Of a DNA stretch of 46,198 bases, positions 30,333 through 39,010 are shown one piece after another (within the stretch, counting starts at the first letter, position 1; the number at the start of each line of letters is the position of its first letter). Origin of the DNA: Thiomargarita sp. (GTDB lineage: Bacteria > Pseudomonadota > Gammaproteobacteria > Beggiatoales > Beggiatoaceae); the NCBI GenBank assembly GCA_020720115.1, contig DYPD01000015.1:1-46198 (forward strand). The letters run 5' to 3'. The notes under the pieces are model-generated. The model did not search any database. It was not told the DNA's origin and saw only the letters and a program-made list of their open reading frames with translations. Position numbers and translations under genes: made by a program.

Positions 30333-32549
30333 ATGTCTGCATCTTCGCTAAAAGTGAGTTTTTTCAGCCTCTTGTTGCTACATGGCGCAAGTCAAGTTGA
30401 TGCCAGCACCGAACAAAAGCTGCCTGGTTTGTTGGAGTTGCCGTTTGCATCTTTATTTGATGTAGAAATTGTCACTGCGTCCAAACACCAGGAAAACATT
30501 AATGACACACCTGCCACTGTGATGGTCATTACCCAGCAGCAAATTCTCCAGCGCCGTTACACCAGCTTGATAGATTTGTTGCAAGACTTACCTGGCGTAG
30601 ATTTACAGCGCGGCACGCGCTCTACTGCGTACCATAATGTGTCTTTGCGCGGACATTTAAGCAACGCTAAGTTTCTGATTTTACAAGATGGTGTGCGTAT
30701 TGAGCCAGGCGTTGGGGAATTGATTCCGGTGGCGGAAAACTTTCCACTACATCATGTCAAGCAAGTGGAAATTTTGTTTGGTCCAGCCGCCGCGCTCTAT
30801 GGCGCAGATGCTTTTGCCGGTGTCATCAATATGTTGACGGAAGATGGTAAAGCCTTGAAAGGCGGAGAACTTTCTCTGACCGCAGGCACAGACGATTATG
30901 GCTATTTGTCGGCGCGTGCGGGTGCGGAATTGCAAAAAGGCGTGGATTTGGTGGTGGGGGCACATGTGCATAGTGCGGATATGGCATCCTTGCAGGATTT
31001 TTATCCCAATGATTTTATTAAAGTAGATGCCAAAACCTTTGACGGGCGACTGAAAATACCAGCGGCTGAGCGTGAAGAGTACACAGCCCCCCTCAGCAGC
31101 CACAGTATTTTCGCTAAATTGAATATAACCGAACATTTTACCCTGGGTTTTCAGCAGTCATTTTTCCGTAGCCTAACCAGCACGGGCGACTTACCCAAAG
31201 CCACTTTATACCTTGAAGACGCGCACTGGGATACGGAAATTAACACGGTCTACGGGCGTTGGCGCTATGATTTAAGCGACCAGCTATCCAGCGAAACCCT
31301 ATTGGAATACAACCGCCATGATATTTTGCCAGGCTCTAAATTCTTAAATATTTATGTGGATTTTGAAGATGATGGCTACGAATACGCCAAAAGCCAGAAA
31401 CACAGCTTGGAACAACAATTCACTTATTTATTCGGCGATGAACATACGTTGATTGGCGGGTTTTCTTATGGTAGCTATTATTCTCTGCCACAGGTGCCAG
31501 ATTTACCCAGTCCTTTTATTGTAGGATTAGCACCAGAGCAACAACAACTTTACTACCCGAATACCAATAACAGCTTACCAATTGTATTTTTTGATACCCA
31601 CTACAACAACCAAGCGGCTTATTTGCAATTACAATCAAATTGGCTAGAACCATTTTCCACCACTTTAGGCGTGCGCTATGACGATAATTCTTCCTTTGGT
31701 GGTACTTGGAATCCGCGTTTAGGCTTTGTTTACCGCATTCAGCCAGAAACAGTGGTGAAAATGCTCTACGGCGAAGCCTTCCGTGCGCCCACCGCCACTG
31801 AAGGTTACGCAACTTTCGGCACCTTTACCGGCGCTAAAAATGCTAAAGGCGAATATATCAGCAGCTTCTTTCGCGCACCTAACTTCAATTTACAACCCGA
31901 AAAAGCTCGCAGCCTAGAACTCAGTTTAAGCCATGAATTTCATACGCATTTGAATATGAATCTTGCCGCTTATTGTGCTGAAGTAGGCAACCTGATTGCG
32001 ACTGTGAACATGAAAGAACCGCTGCAATTCATCCCAGGTGGTTTCATTCAATCCACCAATCAAAAAGGCAATGTAGGCACAGAAACGCGCTATGGACTGG
32101 ATGCCAGCCTGAATTATCAACACCGCTTTGGCGGCGGGATCAACGGTCATTTCTGGGCGAATTACAGTTACATTGATGGCAGCGTACAAGACGGCGTGAA
32201 TAACCCAGAACTGGATTTATTTTATGTATCAAAACATAAGGTTAGGCTAGGCAGTACCCTAAGTTACGGCAAGTATTTCATCACCCCGCAACTCTATTAC
32301 ATCGGCAAAGCCAGCACCGGACGCCAAGATAAAGCCCATCCCGGACGTCTGCTACAAACGCCCGATTATTTCTTAGCTAACTTGCACTTAGGCGTAAACG
32401 ATCTGGTGAAAAATCTATCGTTTTATGTAGACATCAACAATCTGCTCGATGCGCGTTACTACGCCGCCGCTGGGTCTGCCAGCACGACTTTCACGCGAAT
32501 GCCGCAACAACCGCGCAGCTTCATGTTTAGCTTGAATTACCGTTTTTAA
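30333..32549 (+). CDS. TonB-dependent outer-membrane receptor
   Basis: 738 residues from ATG 30333 (AAGGA upstream); the in-frame TTG at 30309 is unlikely. A signal peptide covers about residues 1-25. A plug domain follows (DVEIVTASKHQENINDTPATVMVITQQQI, LIDLLQDLPGVDLQRG, FLILQDGVRIEP, VKQVEILFGPAAALYGADAFAGVINMLTE), then a 22-strand barrel with FRAPTATEGY and a final aromatic residue (SLNYRF) for barrel assembly. The plug resembles colicin-I/haem/siderophore-type receptors; the ligand cannot be told. There is no adjacent ABC transporter. The GC content is like its neighbours, in contrast to the second receptor at 43629. Confidence 0.93.
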   Translation: MSASSLKVSFFSLLLLHGASQVDASTEQKLPGLLELPFASLFDVEIVTASKHQENINDTPATVMVITQQQILQRRYTSLIDLLQDLPGVDLQRGTRSTAYHNVSLRGHLSNAKFLILQDGVRIEPGVGELIPVAENFPLHHVKQVEILFGPAAALYGADAFAGVINMLTEDGKALKGGELSLTAGTDDYGYLSARAGAELQKGVDLVVGAHVHSADMASLQDFYPNDFIKVDAKTFDGRLKIPAAEREEYTAPLSSHSIFAKLNITEHFTLGFQQSFFRSLTSTGDLPKATLYLEDAHWDTEINTVYGRWRYDLSDQLSSETLLEYNRHDILPGSKFLNIYVDFEDDGYEYAKSQKHSLEQQFTYLFGDEHTLIGGFSYGSYYSLPQVPDLPSPFIVGLAPEQQQLYYPNTNNSLPIVFFDTHYNNQAAYLQLQSNWLEPFSTTLGVRYDDNSSFGGTWNPRLGFVYRIQPETVVKMLYGEAFRAPTATEGYATFGTFTGAKNAKGEYISSFFRAPNFNLQPEKARSLELSLSHEFHTHLNMNLAAYCAEVGNLIATVNMKEPLQFIPGGFIQSTNQKGNVGTETRYGLDASLNYQHRFGGGINGHFWANYSYIDGSVQDGVNNPELDLFYVSKHKVRLGSTLSYGKYFITPQLYYIGKASTGRQDKAHPGRLLQTPDYFLANLHLGVNDLVKNLSFYVDINNLLDARYYAAAGSASTTFTRMPQQPRSFMFSLNYRF

Positions 32550-32556
32550 CCAGGAT

Positions 32557-33348
32557 TTACCTTGGAATATCCAGCCAATCCCGCCACTGCTGAAACAGTT
32601 CGGCATCCAGCGCGGCGGCGACTGAACGCGGCGCTAAACTGGGCTGCAACACCGCATCACCCGCCAAAGTAAGCGCAGAACCACCCGCTTCGCTCAGAAT
32701 CAAACTTGCGGCGGCATAATCCCAGAGTTTTTGTGCGCCGTGCAGATACAGATGCACGCGCCCAGCTGCCAGCCAGCACCAATCTAACGCCACTGAACCT
32801 AAACTGCGTTGCGAGGCATAAGGGGGTGTGCTGCTCAGGCGTTGCGCAAGTGCGGGCGGTAAGCGTTTAAAATCAATCAATGCCAGGCTTTTCGCCAGCG
32901 GAATGTGCACAGTGGCTTTGCCAAGCGCCTGTCCGTTGCACCAAGCGCCTTGGTTTTTCGCTGCGTAAAAGCATTCATCGCGCACCGGGTCGTAAATCAT
33001 GCCTAAGCGCACCTCTCCGGCTTCCAACAGCGCCAACGAGACGGCAAAAAATGGAAATCCGGCGGCGAAATTGCGCGTGCCGTCTAAAGGGTCAAGAATC
33101 CACAAACGCTCGGCGCTGTCGAGCAAAGCTTGCTGCTCAGCGGGCGGTGATTCTTCTCCCAGCAACGGAATTTCTGCATACAGTGTTTGCAGTGCGCTTT
33201 GCACCCTTTGCTGCATTGCAATATCGGCGGCGGTCAGCAGACTGCCGTCGGCTTTTTCGCTGCTTTGGCTATGCAGAAAAGCGGGTAACAAAGCGGCTTG
33301 AGCGGCTTCTTTCAGCAGGCGGTGCAATGATTCAAGATTGTTCTTCAA
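32557..33348 (-). CDS. Inositol monophosphatase-family phosphatase
   Basis: 263 residues. The Li+-sensitive phosphatase motifs are present: LLGEES (metal glutamates), [12 protein letters not shown] (metal aspartates) and [17 protein letters not shown]. Relatives hydrolyse inositol phosphate (SuhB), 3'-phosphoadenosine 5'-phosphate (CysQ) or fructose bisphosphate; the sequence alone does not decide. The start is TTG at 33348, sharing TTGA with the stop of the copper ATPase gene, with AGAGGG about 10 bp upstream, so translation is probably coupled. It is convergent with the TonB receptor gene (7 bp between them). Pairing with a metal ATPase is unusual and may be only positional. Confidence 0.88.
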   Translation of the reverse strand: MKNNLESLHRLLKEAAQAALLPAFLHSQSSEKADGSLLTAADIAMQQRVQSALQTLYAEIPLLGEESPPAEQQALLDSAERLWILDPLDGTRNFAAGFPFFAVSLALLEAGEVRLGMIYDPVRDECFYAAKNQGAWCNGQALGKATVHIPLAKSLALIDFKRLPPALAQRLSSTPPYASQRSLGSVALDWCWLAAGRVHLYLHGAQKLWDYAAASLILSEAGGSALTLAGDAVLQPSLAPRSVAAALDAELFQQWRDWLDIPR

Positions 33349-35897
33349 GTATTAGTCCCTCTATGCGTTGTTTTTTGCCGGGTCAAACGCAGCGCATTGG
33401 CGACTACCAGCAGGGAGCTGCCAGACATACCGATGGCAGCCATCCAGGGTTGCACCCACCCAAAGGCGGCGGCGGGCAGCGCCAGCAGGTTGTAAGCCAC
33501 TGCCCAGGCTAGGTTTTGTCGGATAATGCGCAAAGTTTTTTGTGCAGTATCAATGCCTTGCACTAGGTTTTGCAGGTCTTCGCTGAGTAGAATCATGTCG
33601 GCGCTGGCGCGGGCGACTTGCGTACCGCCGCCCATCGCAATGGAAACTTGCGCCGCTGCCAGCACGGGCGCGTCGTTGACGCCATCGCCGATCATGGCAA
33701 CAGTTGCGCCCTGTGCTTGTAAGGCTTTGACTTGACTGAGCTTGTCGTCTGGGCTGAGATTGGCAAACACTTGCGTGATGCCGACGCTCTGGGCAACGCG
33801 CTGTGCGCAAGCCGCGTGGTCGCCAGTCAGCAATAACACTTGTTTGCCGCTGCTGTGCAGGCTTTTGATTAATTCTTGCGCGCCAGGGCGCACCTGATCG
33901 CCGAGCGCAAAGGCGCAGTGAATTTGTTGGCTATCTGCTAACCACACTAGACTGTGCCCTTGTGCTTGCAGGTTGGCAAGACGCTGCGCGTCGGGTTTTA
34001 AGCCGGTCTGTGTCTGGATGAATACATGAGTGCCTATGTACCAGAGCTGGTCGTCAATCATGCCGCTTAAGCCCTGACCTGGGTGGTTGCTGACCTCAGA
34101 GGTACTCAGGGAACGCCTGTCGGTTACTGAGTTTGTCACTTCGGTCACTTCGGTCACTTCGGTCACTTCGGTCACTGAGCTTGTCGAAGTGGTCGAAGTG
34201 GGAGTGGTCGAAGCAGCAAAGGCGACCAGCGCCTTGCCCAGCGGATGTTCGGAATGCTGTTCTAAGGCGGCGGCATAGCTCAGACAATGTGCGCGGCTGA
34301 GAGCGGAAAAGGTTTGCATATCCAGCACATGCAGTTGTCCGTCGGTTAAAGTGCCGGTTTTGTCAAACACGAAATGCGTGGCACGCGCCAGGGTTTCCAG
34401 CGCATGACCGCGTGTGGTCAGCAGCCCGTGTTGAGTCAGGGTGCCAGTGGCAGCGGTCACGGCGGTGGGCGTTGCCAGCGACAGGGCGCAAGGGCAGGTG
34501 ACCACTAGCACTGAGAGGGTAATTGCCAGCCAAGCGTCAGGCGCGTATTGCCACCAAAACAGCGCCACGCTACTTGCCAGCAACAGCACTGCCAGTACAA
34601 ACCAAGCAGCGGTGCGGTCGGCGAGTTGGGTTATGGCGGGTTTTTCGGTTTGCGCTCGCTCCAGCAAGCGCAAAATGTGTGATAGCAGCGTGTCCTGCCC
34701 GAGCTTGTCCACGCGCAAGGTCAGCGGGCTTTCGATGTTGACTGTGCCCGCCGCCACTGTGTCGCCGCTGCGCTTAGGCAATGGCAGGCTCTCGCCCGTC
34801 AGCAGCGACTCATCCACGCTGGAGCGCCCGCTGAGGACTGTGCCGTCTGCTGGAATGCTGTCGCCAGGGCGCACCAGCACAGTGTCGCCTGGGGAGAGTT
34901 CGACCACCGCCACCAGGGTTTCTGTGCCATCCTCGTGCAGACGTGTCGCCATTGCTGGCAGCATTTGCACCAGAGATTCGGCGGCGTGGGCGCTGCGCCG
35001 CCGCGCCATGAGTTCAAAATAACGTGCCAGCAGTAAGAAAAACACGAACATCACCACCGAGTCGTAATACACATGTTGTCCGCCAAACAGCGTTGTCCAC
35101 AGGCTACCGGCAAACGCCAGCCCGATGCCCAGGGATACTGGCACATCCATGCCTGCCTGCCGGTGCTTGAGATCGCGCCAGGCGCTTTGGAAAAACGGCG
35201 GCGCTGAATACAAGAGCACTGGCAATGTGAGCACCAGGTTTAACCAATTGAAAAGACTGCGGTAGTGGCTTTCCATGCCGTAAAAATCTCCGGCATAAAG
35301 CGCCACCGAAACCATCATTACCTGCATTCCCAACACACCTGCTAATCCCAAACGACGCAACTGGCGCTTGCGCTCGGCTTCCAGCAATTCCTGCTGACGA
35401 CTGGGATCATAGGGATGTGCTAAATAACCGATGGCGCTGATGGCTTGGAGAATCTGGCTCAGTCTGATTTGGCTATTGTCCCACCGCACCCGTGCGCGAT
35501 GCGTGGAATAATTGATGCCGACTTGCAACACCCCGGGCAGACTGCGAATGTGGCGCTCGTTCAGCCACACGCACGCAGCGCAAGTGATACCTTCGAGAAT
35601 CAGCGAAGCTTCGCGCACCTGTTCGCCCTCTTGTTGCACGAAGGTTTTTTGAATATCTGGGTTGTCGTAAATTTCCGTTTGGCGCAAAAACGCTGGCACC
35701 AGTTCTTGTCCGGTTGGCGCGTTTTGGGTGCGGTGCTTGTAAAAATCGCCCAAGCCGTTGTCTATAATGGCTTGTGCTACCGCCTGGCAACCCGCGCAAC
35801 ACATGGCGCGGATTTCGCCTTCAATGGTGACTTGAAAGTGTGTATGGGGCGGCACGGGTAAACCGCAGTGAAAACAGTTGTGATGAGCCTGCTGCAT
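33345..35897 (-). CDS. ccoI: CcoI/FixI-type copper-translocating P-type ATPase
   Basis: 850 residues. The N-terminus has the extra cysteine region of this subgroup (C8-FH-C11; CCAGC at 33-37), then an HMA domain with C106-AA-C109. After the membrane helices come the ion-path motif CPC at 468-470, the phosphorylation site DKTGTLT starting at D512, SEHPLGKAL and [11 protein letters not shown]. The subgroup supplies copper for cbb3 oxidase assembly; no ccoN, ccoG or ccoS gene is nearby. Between HP and the VSNHPGQG segment sits an extra Ser/Thr-rich stretch (about residues 560-605) with four VTE units, encoded by a DNA repeat (34135-34170) and absent from typical relatives. It overlaps the phosphatase gene by 4 bp. 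Confidence 0.9.
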   Translation of the reverse strand: MQQAHHNCFHCGLPVPPHTHFQVTIEGEIRAMCCAGCQAVAQAIIDNGLGDFYKHRTQNAPTGQELVPAFLRQTEIYDNPDIQKTFVQQEGEQVREASLILEGITCAACVWLNERHIRSLPGVLQVGINYSTHRARVRWDNSQIRLSQILQAISAIGYLAHPYDPSRQQELLEAERKRQLRRLGLAGVLGMQVMMVSVALYAGDFYGMESHYRSLFNWLNLVLTLPVLLYSAPPFFQSAWRDLKHRQAGMDVPVSLGIGLAFAGSLWTTLFGGQHVYYDSVVMFVFFLLLARYFELMARRRSAHAAESLVQMLPAMATRLHEDGTETLVAVVELSPGDTVLVRPGDSIPADGTVLSGRSSVDESLLTGESLPLPKRSGDTVAAGTVNIESPLTLRVDKLGQDTLLSHILRLLERAQTEKPAITQLADRTAAWFVLAVLLLASSVALFWWQYAPDAWLAITLSVLVVTCPCALSLATPTAVTAATGTLTQHGLLTTRGHALETLARATHFVFDKTGTLTDGQLHVLDMQTFSALSRAHCLSYAAALEQHSEHPLGKALVAFAASTTPTSTTSTSSVTEVTEVTEVTEVTNSVTDRRSLSTSEVSNHPGQGLSGMIDDQLWYIGTHVFIQTQTGLKPDAQRLANLQAQGHSLVWLADSQQIHCAFALGDQVRPGAQELIKSLHSSGKQVLLLTGDHAACAQRVAQSVGITQVFANLSPDDKLSQVKALQAQGATVAMIGDGVNDAPVLAAAQVSIAMGGGTQVARASADMILLSEDLQNLVQGIDTAQKTLRIIRQNLAWAVAYNLLALPAAAFGWVQPWMAAIGMSGSSLLVVANALRLTRQKTTHRGTNT
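34135..34200. repeat. 9-bp tandem repeat plus palindromic repeat fragment inside the copper ATPase gene
   Basis: Four copies of GTCACTTCG (34135-34170) are followed by GTCACTGAGCTTGTCGAAG and a further GGTCGAAGTG. The unit length of 9 bp keeps the reading frame and encodes repeated VTE. The core matches the repeat at 22366-22418. Confidence 0.85.
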
Positions 35898-36293
35898 GGT
35901 GCTTGATGAAATCCCTTGGATGAGCGAGAGAAAGGCGATGCCTACGTTCTCTGCACAGTCAAAATGAAAACCCTTAAAGGATGATATTTATCCCCTGAAA
36001 AGCGGCATATTACAAGAAAACATCATCCCGCTTGTATTTAGACTCTGTTAAGGTGTGCTGCCGCCATCCATAATGTCAGCAGAGCTGACTGCTTGGATGG
36101 CGAATGGGTTGCCTTGATGATAAGTCTTTTTCTCACACAGATATTGTCGCTTACGCGAACTGGCGTTTGATAGGCGGAGAAAAATTTTTAATTCGGGTAC
36201 ACTTTTTAGCCTATATAGCCGTTGCCTAATACAGAAGGGAACAACGGCATCCCTTTGCAATATTTTCTTAATTTTCTAAATAGCGATTGTTTT
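35898..36293. other. Intergenic region with a two-part hairpin
   Basis: 396 bp between divergent genes. At 36063-36101, GCCATCCA pairs with TGGATGGC, and inside it GTCAGC pairs with GCTGAC around AGA, separated by a symmetric 4/4 internal loop. There is no T run on either side, so it does not look like a terminator. Nothing else was recognised. Confidence 0.6.
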
Positions 36294-36932
36294 ATGAATG
36301 ACACACTAGACACTACAGGATATTCACAGCTCCCCCAAAAAATGCTAATCACTTCGGAAATGATGGCAGGAGGGGTTAAACCTTTATTGTTTATTGGCGG
36401 GGCTTGTAATATTCAGGGTCCAAAGGGAGCGGAACGCAATCCTGGGCGCGATCCTTTAGCCGCTTGGCTAAGCTCTAAAGGCTGGAGTTATTTTGATCCA
36501 CAAATTCACCCCAGTACGCATGGGCGCGAGTATGTGTGGGGAATTGATGGTCCTCAGGAAAAGCGCGCCCGCGCTTTGGCTAAGTTGCGTGTTTACGAAA
36601 TTATTCCTATGACTATTGAGGCGGTCACTATGCTGGAAATTATGGATGACGCTCGGCTAGGACGCACCAGCATTGTTTGGTTGCGTCAGGGAAATATTTT
36701 TGAACCCATCGGCTTAGGTGGGCGCGATGAATTGTTGAATAATACTGAATTGCGGCAGAAGGTTGGGGATATGGTGTATTCGCATTTGTTGGCGTATGTC
36801 AATGCAGGACGCCAGGTGCGCTCGGAAATGCAGCTTATGCTGACGGATTGCCAGAATATTGTGTTTGTGAGTAGTTTTGAAGAATTGAAAAACGCCGTGA
36901 CGCATTTGATGCGTTTATATGAGGGACGCTGA
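36294..36932 (+). CDS. Unrecognised protein, possibly nucleoside 2-deoxyribosyltransferase-like
   Basis: 212 residues from ATG 36294; the frame extends to 36222 but that part is not protein-like. No signal peptide or membrane helix. Notable segments: PLLFIGGACNIQGPKGAERNPGRDPLAAWL, SYFDPQIHPSTHGREYVWGIDGPQEKRARALAKL and VYEIIPMTIEAVTMLEIMDDARLGRTSIVWL. The GGxC start, the FDPQ strand end and later acidic helix vaguely recall the nucleoside 2-deoxyribosyltransferase fold, but I am not sure of this. Codon use and length support a real gene. It stands alone between a structured gap and convergent leuC; a hairpin GCTGAAGC/GCTTCAGC overlaps its stop codon. Confidence 0.7.
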   Translation: MNDTLDTTGYSQLPQKMLITSEMMAGGVKPLLFIGGACNIQGPKGAERNPGRDPLAAWLSSKGWSYFDPQIHPSTHGREYVWGIDGPQEKRARALAKLRVYEIIPMTIEAVTMLEIMDDARLGRTSIVWLRQGNIFEPIGLGGRDELLNNTELRQKVGDMVYSHLLAYVNAGRQVRSEMQLMLTDCQNIVFVSSFEELKNAVTHLMRLYEGR

Positions 36933-36956
36933 AGCAGTTGCCCGCTTCAGCTTTGG
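36928..36956 (+). terminator. Weak hairpin between convergent genes
   Basis: An 8-bp stem GCTGAAGC/GCTTCAGC (36928-36935 with 36944-36951) overlaps the stop codon of the upstream gene and is followed by TTTGG only. Confidence 0.45.
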
Positions 36957-36960
36957 TCAA

Positions 36961-38367
36961 TTACAGCAGTTCCCGCACATCAGTAAAATGCCCGGTAATT
37001 GCGGCGGCTGCCGCCATTGCTGGGCTGACTAAATGAGTGCGCCCACCCGCGCCTTGACGCCCTTCAAAATTGCGGTTAGAGGTGGAAGCACAACGCTCGC
37101 CTGGCTCTAGGCGGTCGGCATTCATCGCCAAGCACATGGAACAGCCGGGCGCCCGCCATTCAAACCCAGCAGTGCGGAAAATCTCATCTAAGCCTTCTTG
37201 CTCGGCTTGCTGCTTAATCAAGCCCGATCCTGGCACCACCAACGCCGCTTTAATGTTGCTTGCCACTTTGCGCCCTTTCACGATAGCTGCCGCTGCACGC
37301 AAATCTTCCAAACGCGAATTGGTGCAAGAACCGATAAATACCTTGTCTATGGCGATGTCGCTGATTGGCATATCTGCGCTTAAGCCCATATACTGCAAAG
37401 CACGACGCATTCCTTCGGTTTTCACTGGATCGCTGATGTGTGCGGGGTTAGGTACTGCGTCCGTGATTGCTGCGACCATTTCTGGCGAAGTGCCCCAGGT
37501 CACTTGCGGGGCAAGCTGGCTCACATCAAAGCGTATCTCGGCATCAAAGGCTGCGCCTTCGTCTGAATGCAGGTCTTGCCAAGCGTGTACGGCTTGTGCC
37601 AAAACCGCGCCTTGGGGGGCGTAGGGACGTCCCTGAACATAGTCAATGGTTTTGTCATCTACCGCCACCATGCCAGCGCGTGCGCCTGCTTCAATGCTCA
37701 TGTTGCACAGGGTCATGCGCCCTTCAACGGACAGAGCGCGAATTGCTGGTCCGGCAAATTCGATAGCGTAACCCGTACCGCCTGCCGTGCCGATTTTGCC
37801 AATGATTGCCAAGATAAGGTCTTTCGCGCTCAGTCCGTTGGCTAAGATGGAATCTACCAAAATGCGCAAATTTTTGGATTTTTTCTGTACTAAACATTGG
37901 GTGGCTAACACATGCTCAACCTCGGAAGTACCAATACCGAAGGCAAGTGCCCCCAGCGCACCGTGTGTAGACGTATGAGAATCGCCGCAAACCAGCGTCA
38001 TACCAGGTAAAGTAGCGCCCTGTTCAGGACCAATCACATGCACAATGCCTTGGCGGATGTCCTGCATTTTGAACTCGGTGATGCCAAAGTAGTCGCAATT
38101 TTGGTCTAAAGTTTCTACTTGCAGGCGCGACACGGGATCAATAATGCCCTGTTCTAAACCCGTAGTAGGCACATTATGGTCGGGTACCGCGAGGTTGGCA
38201 GCCAAGCGCCAAGGGGTGCGTCCCGCCAGCCGTAAGCCTTCAAAGGCTTGGGGTGAGGTGACTTCATGGATCAAGTGCCGATCAATGTACAGCAAGGCAG
38301 TGCCATCTTCGGCGCTGCTGACGACGTGGGCTTCCCATAATTTGTCATAAAGTGTGGCTCTCAGCAT
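36961..38367 (-). CDS. leuC: 3-isopropylmalate dehydratase large subunit
   Basis: 468 residues from ATG 38367, which has AAGGA 10 bp upstream; the frame is open further to 38406 but the family N-terminus is [16 protein letters not shown]. It isomerises 2- to 3-isopropylmalate in leucine synthesis together with LeuD, using a 4Fe-4S cluster held by cysteines in [11 protein letters not shown] and [11 protein letters not shown]. Other family segments are [47 protein letters not shown] and [14 protein letters not shown]. The usual leuD and leuB are not adjacent, since a convergent gene follows. Its start lies only 23 bp from that of the divergent YfiR-like gene. Confidence 0.97.
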   Translation of the reverse strand: MLRATLYDKLWEAHVVSSAEDGTALLYIDRHLIHEVTSPQAFEGLRLAGRTPWRLAANLAVPDHNVPTTGLEQGIIDPVSRLQVETLDQNCDYFGITEFKMQDIRQGIVHVIGPEQGATLPGMTLVCGDSHTSTHGALGALAFGIGTSEVEHVLATQCLVQKKSKNLRILVDSILANGLSAKDLILAIIGKIGTAGGTGYAIEFAGPAIRALSVEGRMTLCNMSIEAGARAGMVAVDDKTIDYVQGRPYAPQGAVLAQAVHAWQDLHSDEGAAFDAEIRFDVSQLAPQVTWGTSPEMVAAITDAVPNPAHISDPVKTEGMRRALQYMGLSADMPISDIAIDKVFIGSCTNSRLEDLRAAAAIVKGRKVASNIKAALVVPGSGLIKQQAEQEGLDEIFRTAGFEWRAPGCSMCLAMNADRLEPGERCASTSNRNFEGRQGAGGRTHLVSPAMAAAAAITGHFTDVRELL

Positions 38368-38390
38368 TTTGGGGTTTTCCTTATAAAACA

Positions 38391-38915
38391 ATGAAAATTT
38401 CTGCATTTTACGGCAAATCGAAGCTTTTTTTCAGCTTTATCCTGTGCCTATTGACGGGCATAGTTTGTGCTGTGCCCAACGAGTACGCGGATAAAGCCAA
38501 TCATCTGTATCAGTTTGTCAAACATGTGCAGTGGCCTCAAACCAAAGTTTTGAATATCTGCGTGGTGGGCGCTAATCCTTTGGCTAACCAGTTAAAGCAG
38601 CTTGTGCAAGGGCAGACGGTTGGCGGACGCGATTTACACACCAAGCCAGCGTCTCCAACGCAATCTGTAGCGGGTTGTCATCTCTTGTTTGTAAGCAAAA
38701 GTTTAAGCAATCAGCAAGTTAAAGCCATTCTACAAAGCGCCAGCCCATCTGCTTTGACGGTAGGGGAACAAACCGACTTTATCCGGCTTGGCGGTATTAT
38801 CAATTTTATTATCCAAAATAACAAAGTGCGCTATGAAGTCAATTATTCCTTGGCAAAACAGCGTGGCTTAAAATTGGGCTATCAATTAGTTAAACACGCC
38901 AGCAAAAGGCATTAG
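38391..38915 (+). CDS. YfiR-family (DUF4154) periplasmic regulator
   Basis: 174 residues from ATG 38391; a GTG at 38352 is also in frame. A signal peptide covers residues 1-28 ([17 protein letters not shown]). The mature part has the YfiR pattern: [39 protein letters not shown], and the end signature [46 protein letters not shown]. In Pseudomonas, YfiR binds the periplasmic domain of the diguanylate cyclase YfiN and keeps it off. The next gene is a CHASE8-containing cyclase, which strongly supports the same pairing. Small hairpin arms (GCAAAAG/CTTTTGC, 38902-38928) overlap the stop. Confidence 0.85.
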   Translation: MKISAFYGKSKLFFSFILCLLTGIVCAVPNEYADKANHLYQFVKHVQWPQTKVLNICVVGANPLANQLKQLVQGQTVGGRDLHTKPASPTQSVAGCHLLFVSKSLSNQQVKAILQSASPSALTVGEQTDFIRLGGIINFIIQNNKVRYEVNYSLAKQRGLKLGYQLVKHASKRH

Positions 38916-39010
38916 CCGAGGCTTTTGCTTGACCGCAAACTGAACCGCATTACCCAATTTTTTCATAAACTTAAGTTGATGTGCGTAAAAAAGGGTAGGC
39001 GGTATCTTGG

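Noticed and set aside
34135-34170. Short tandem repeat resembling a CRISPR or satellite
   Set aside because: The units are 9 bp with no spacers, are in frame inside a gene and have no cas genes nearby.
36222-36293. Upstream extension of the unrecognised gene
   Set aside because: The added residues are not protein-like, and the ATG at 36294 begins the conserved-looking part.
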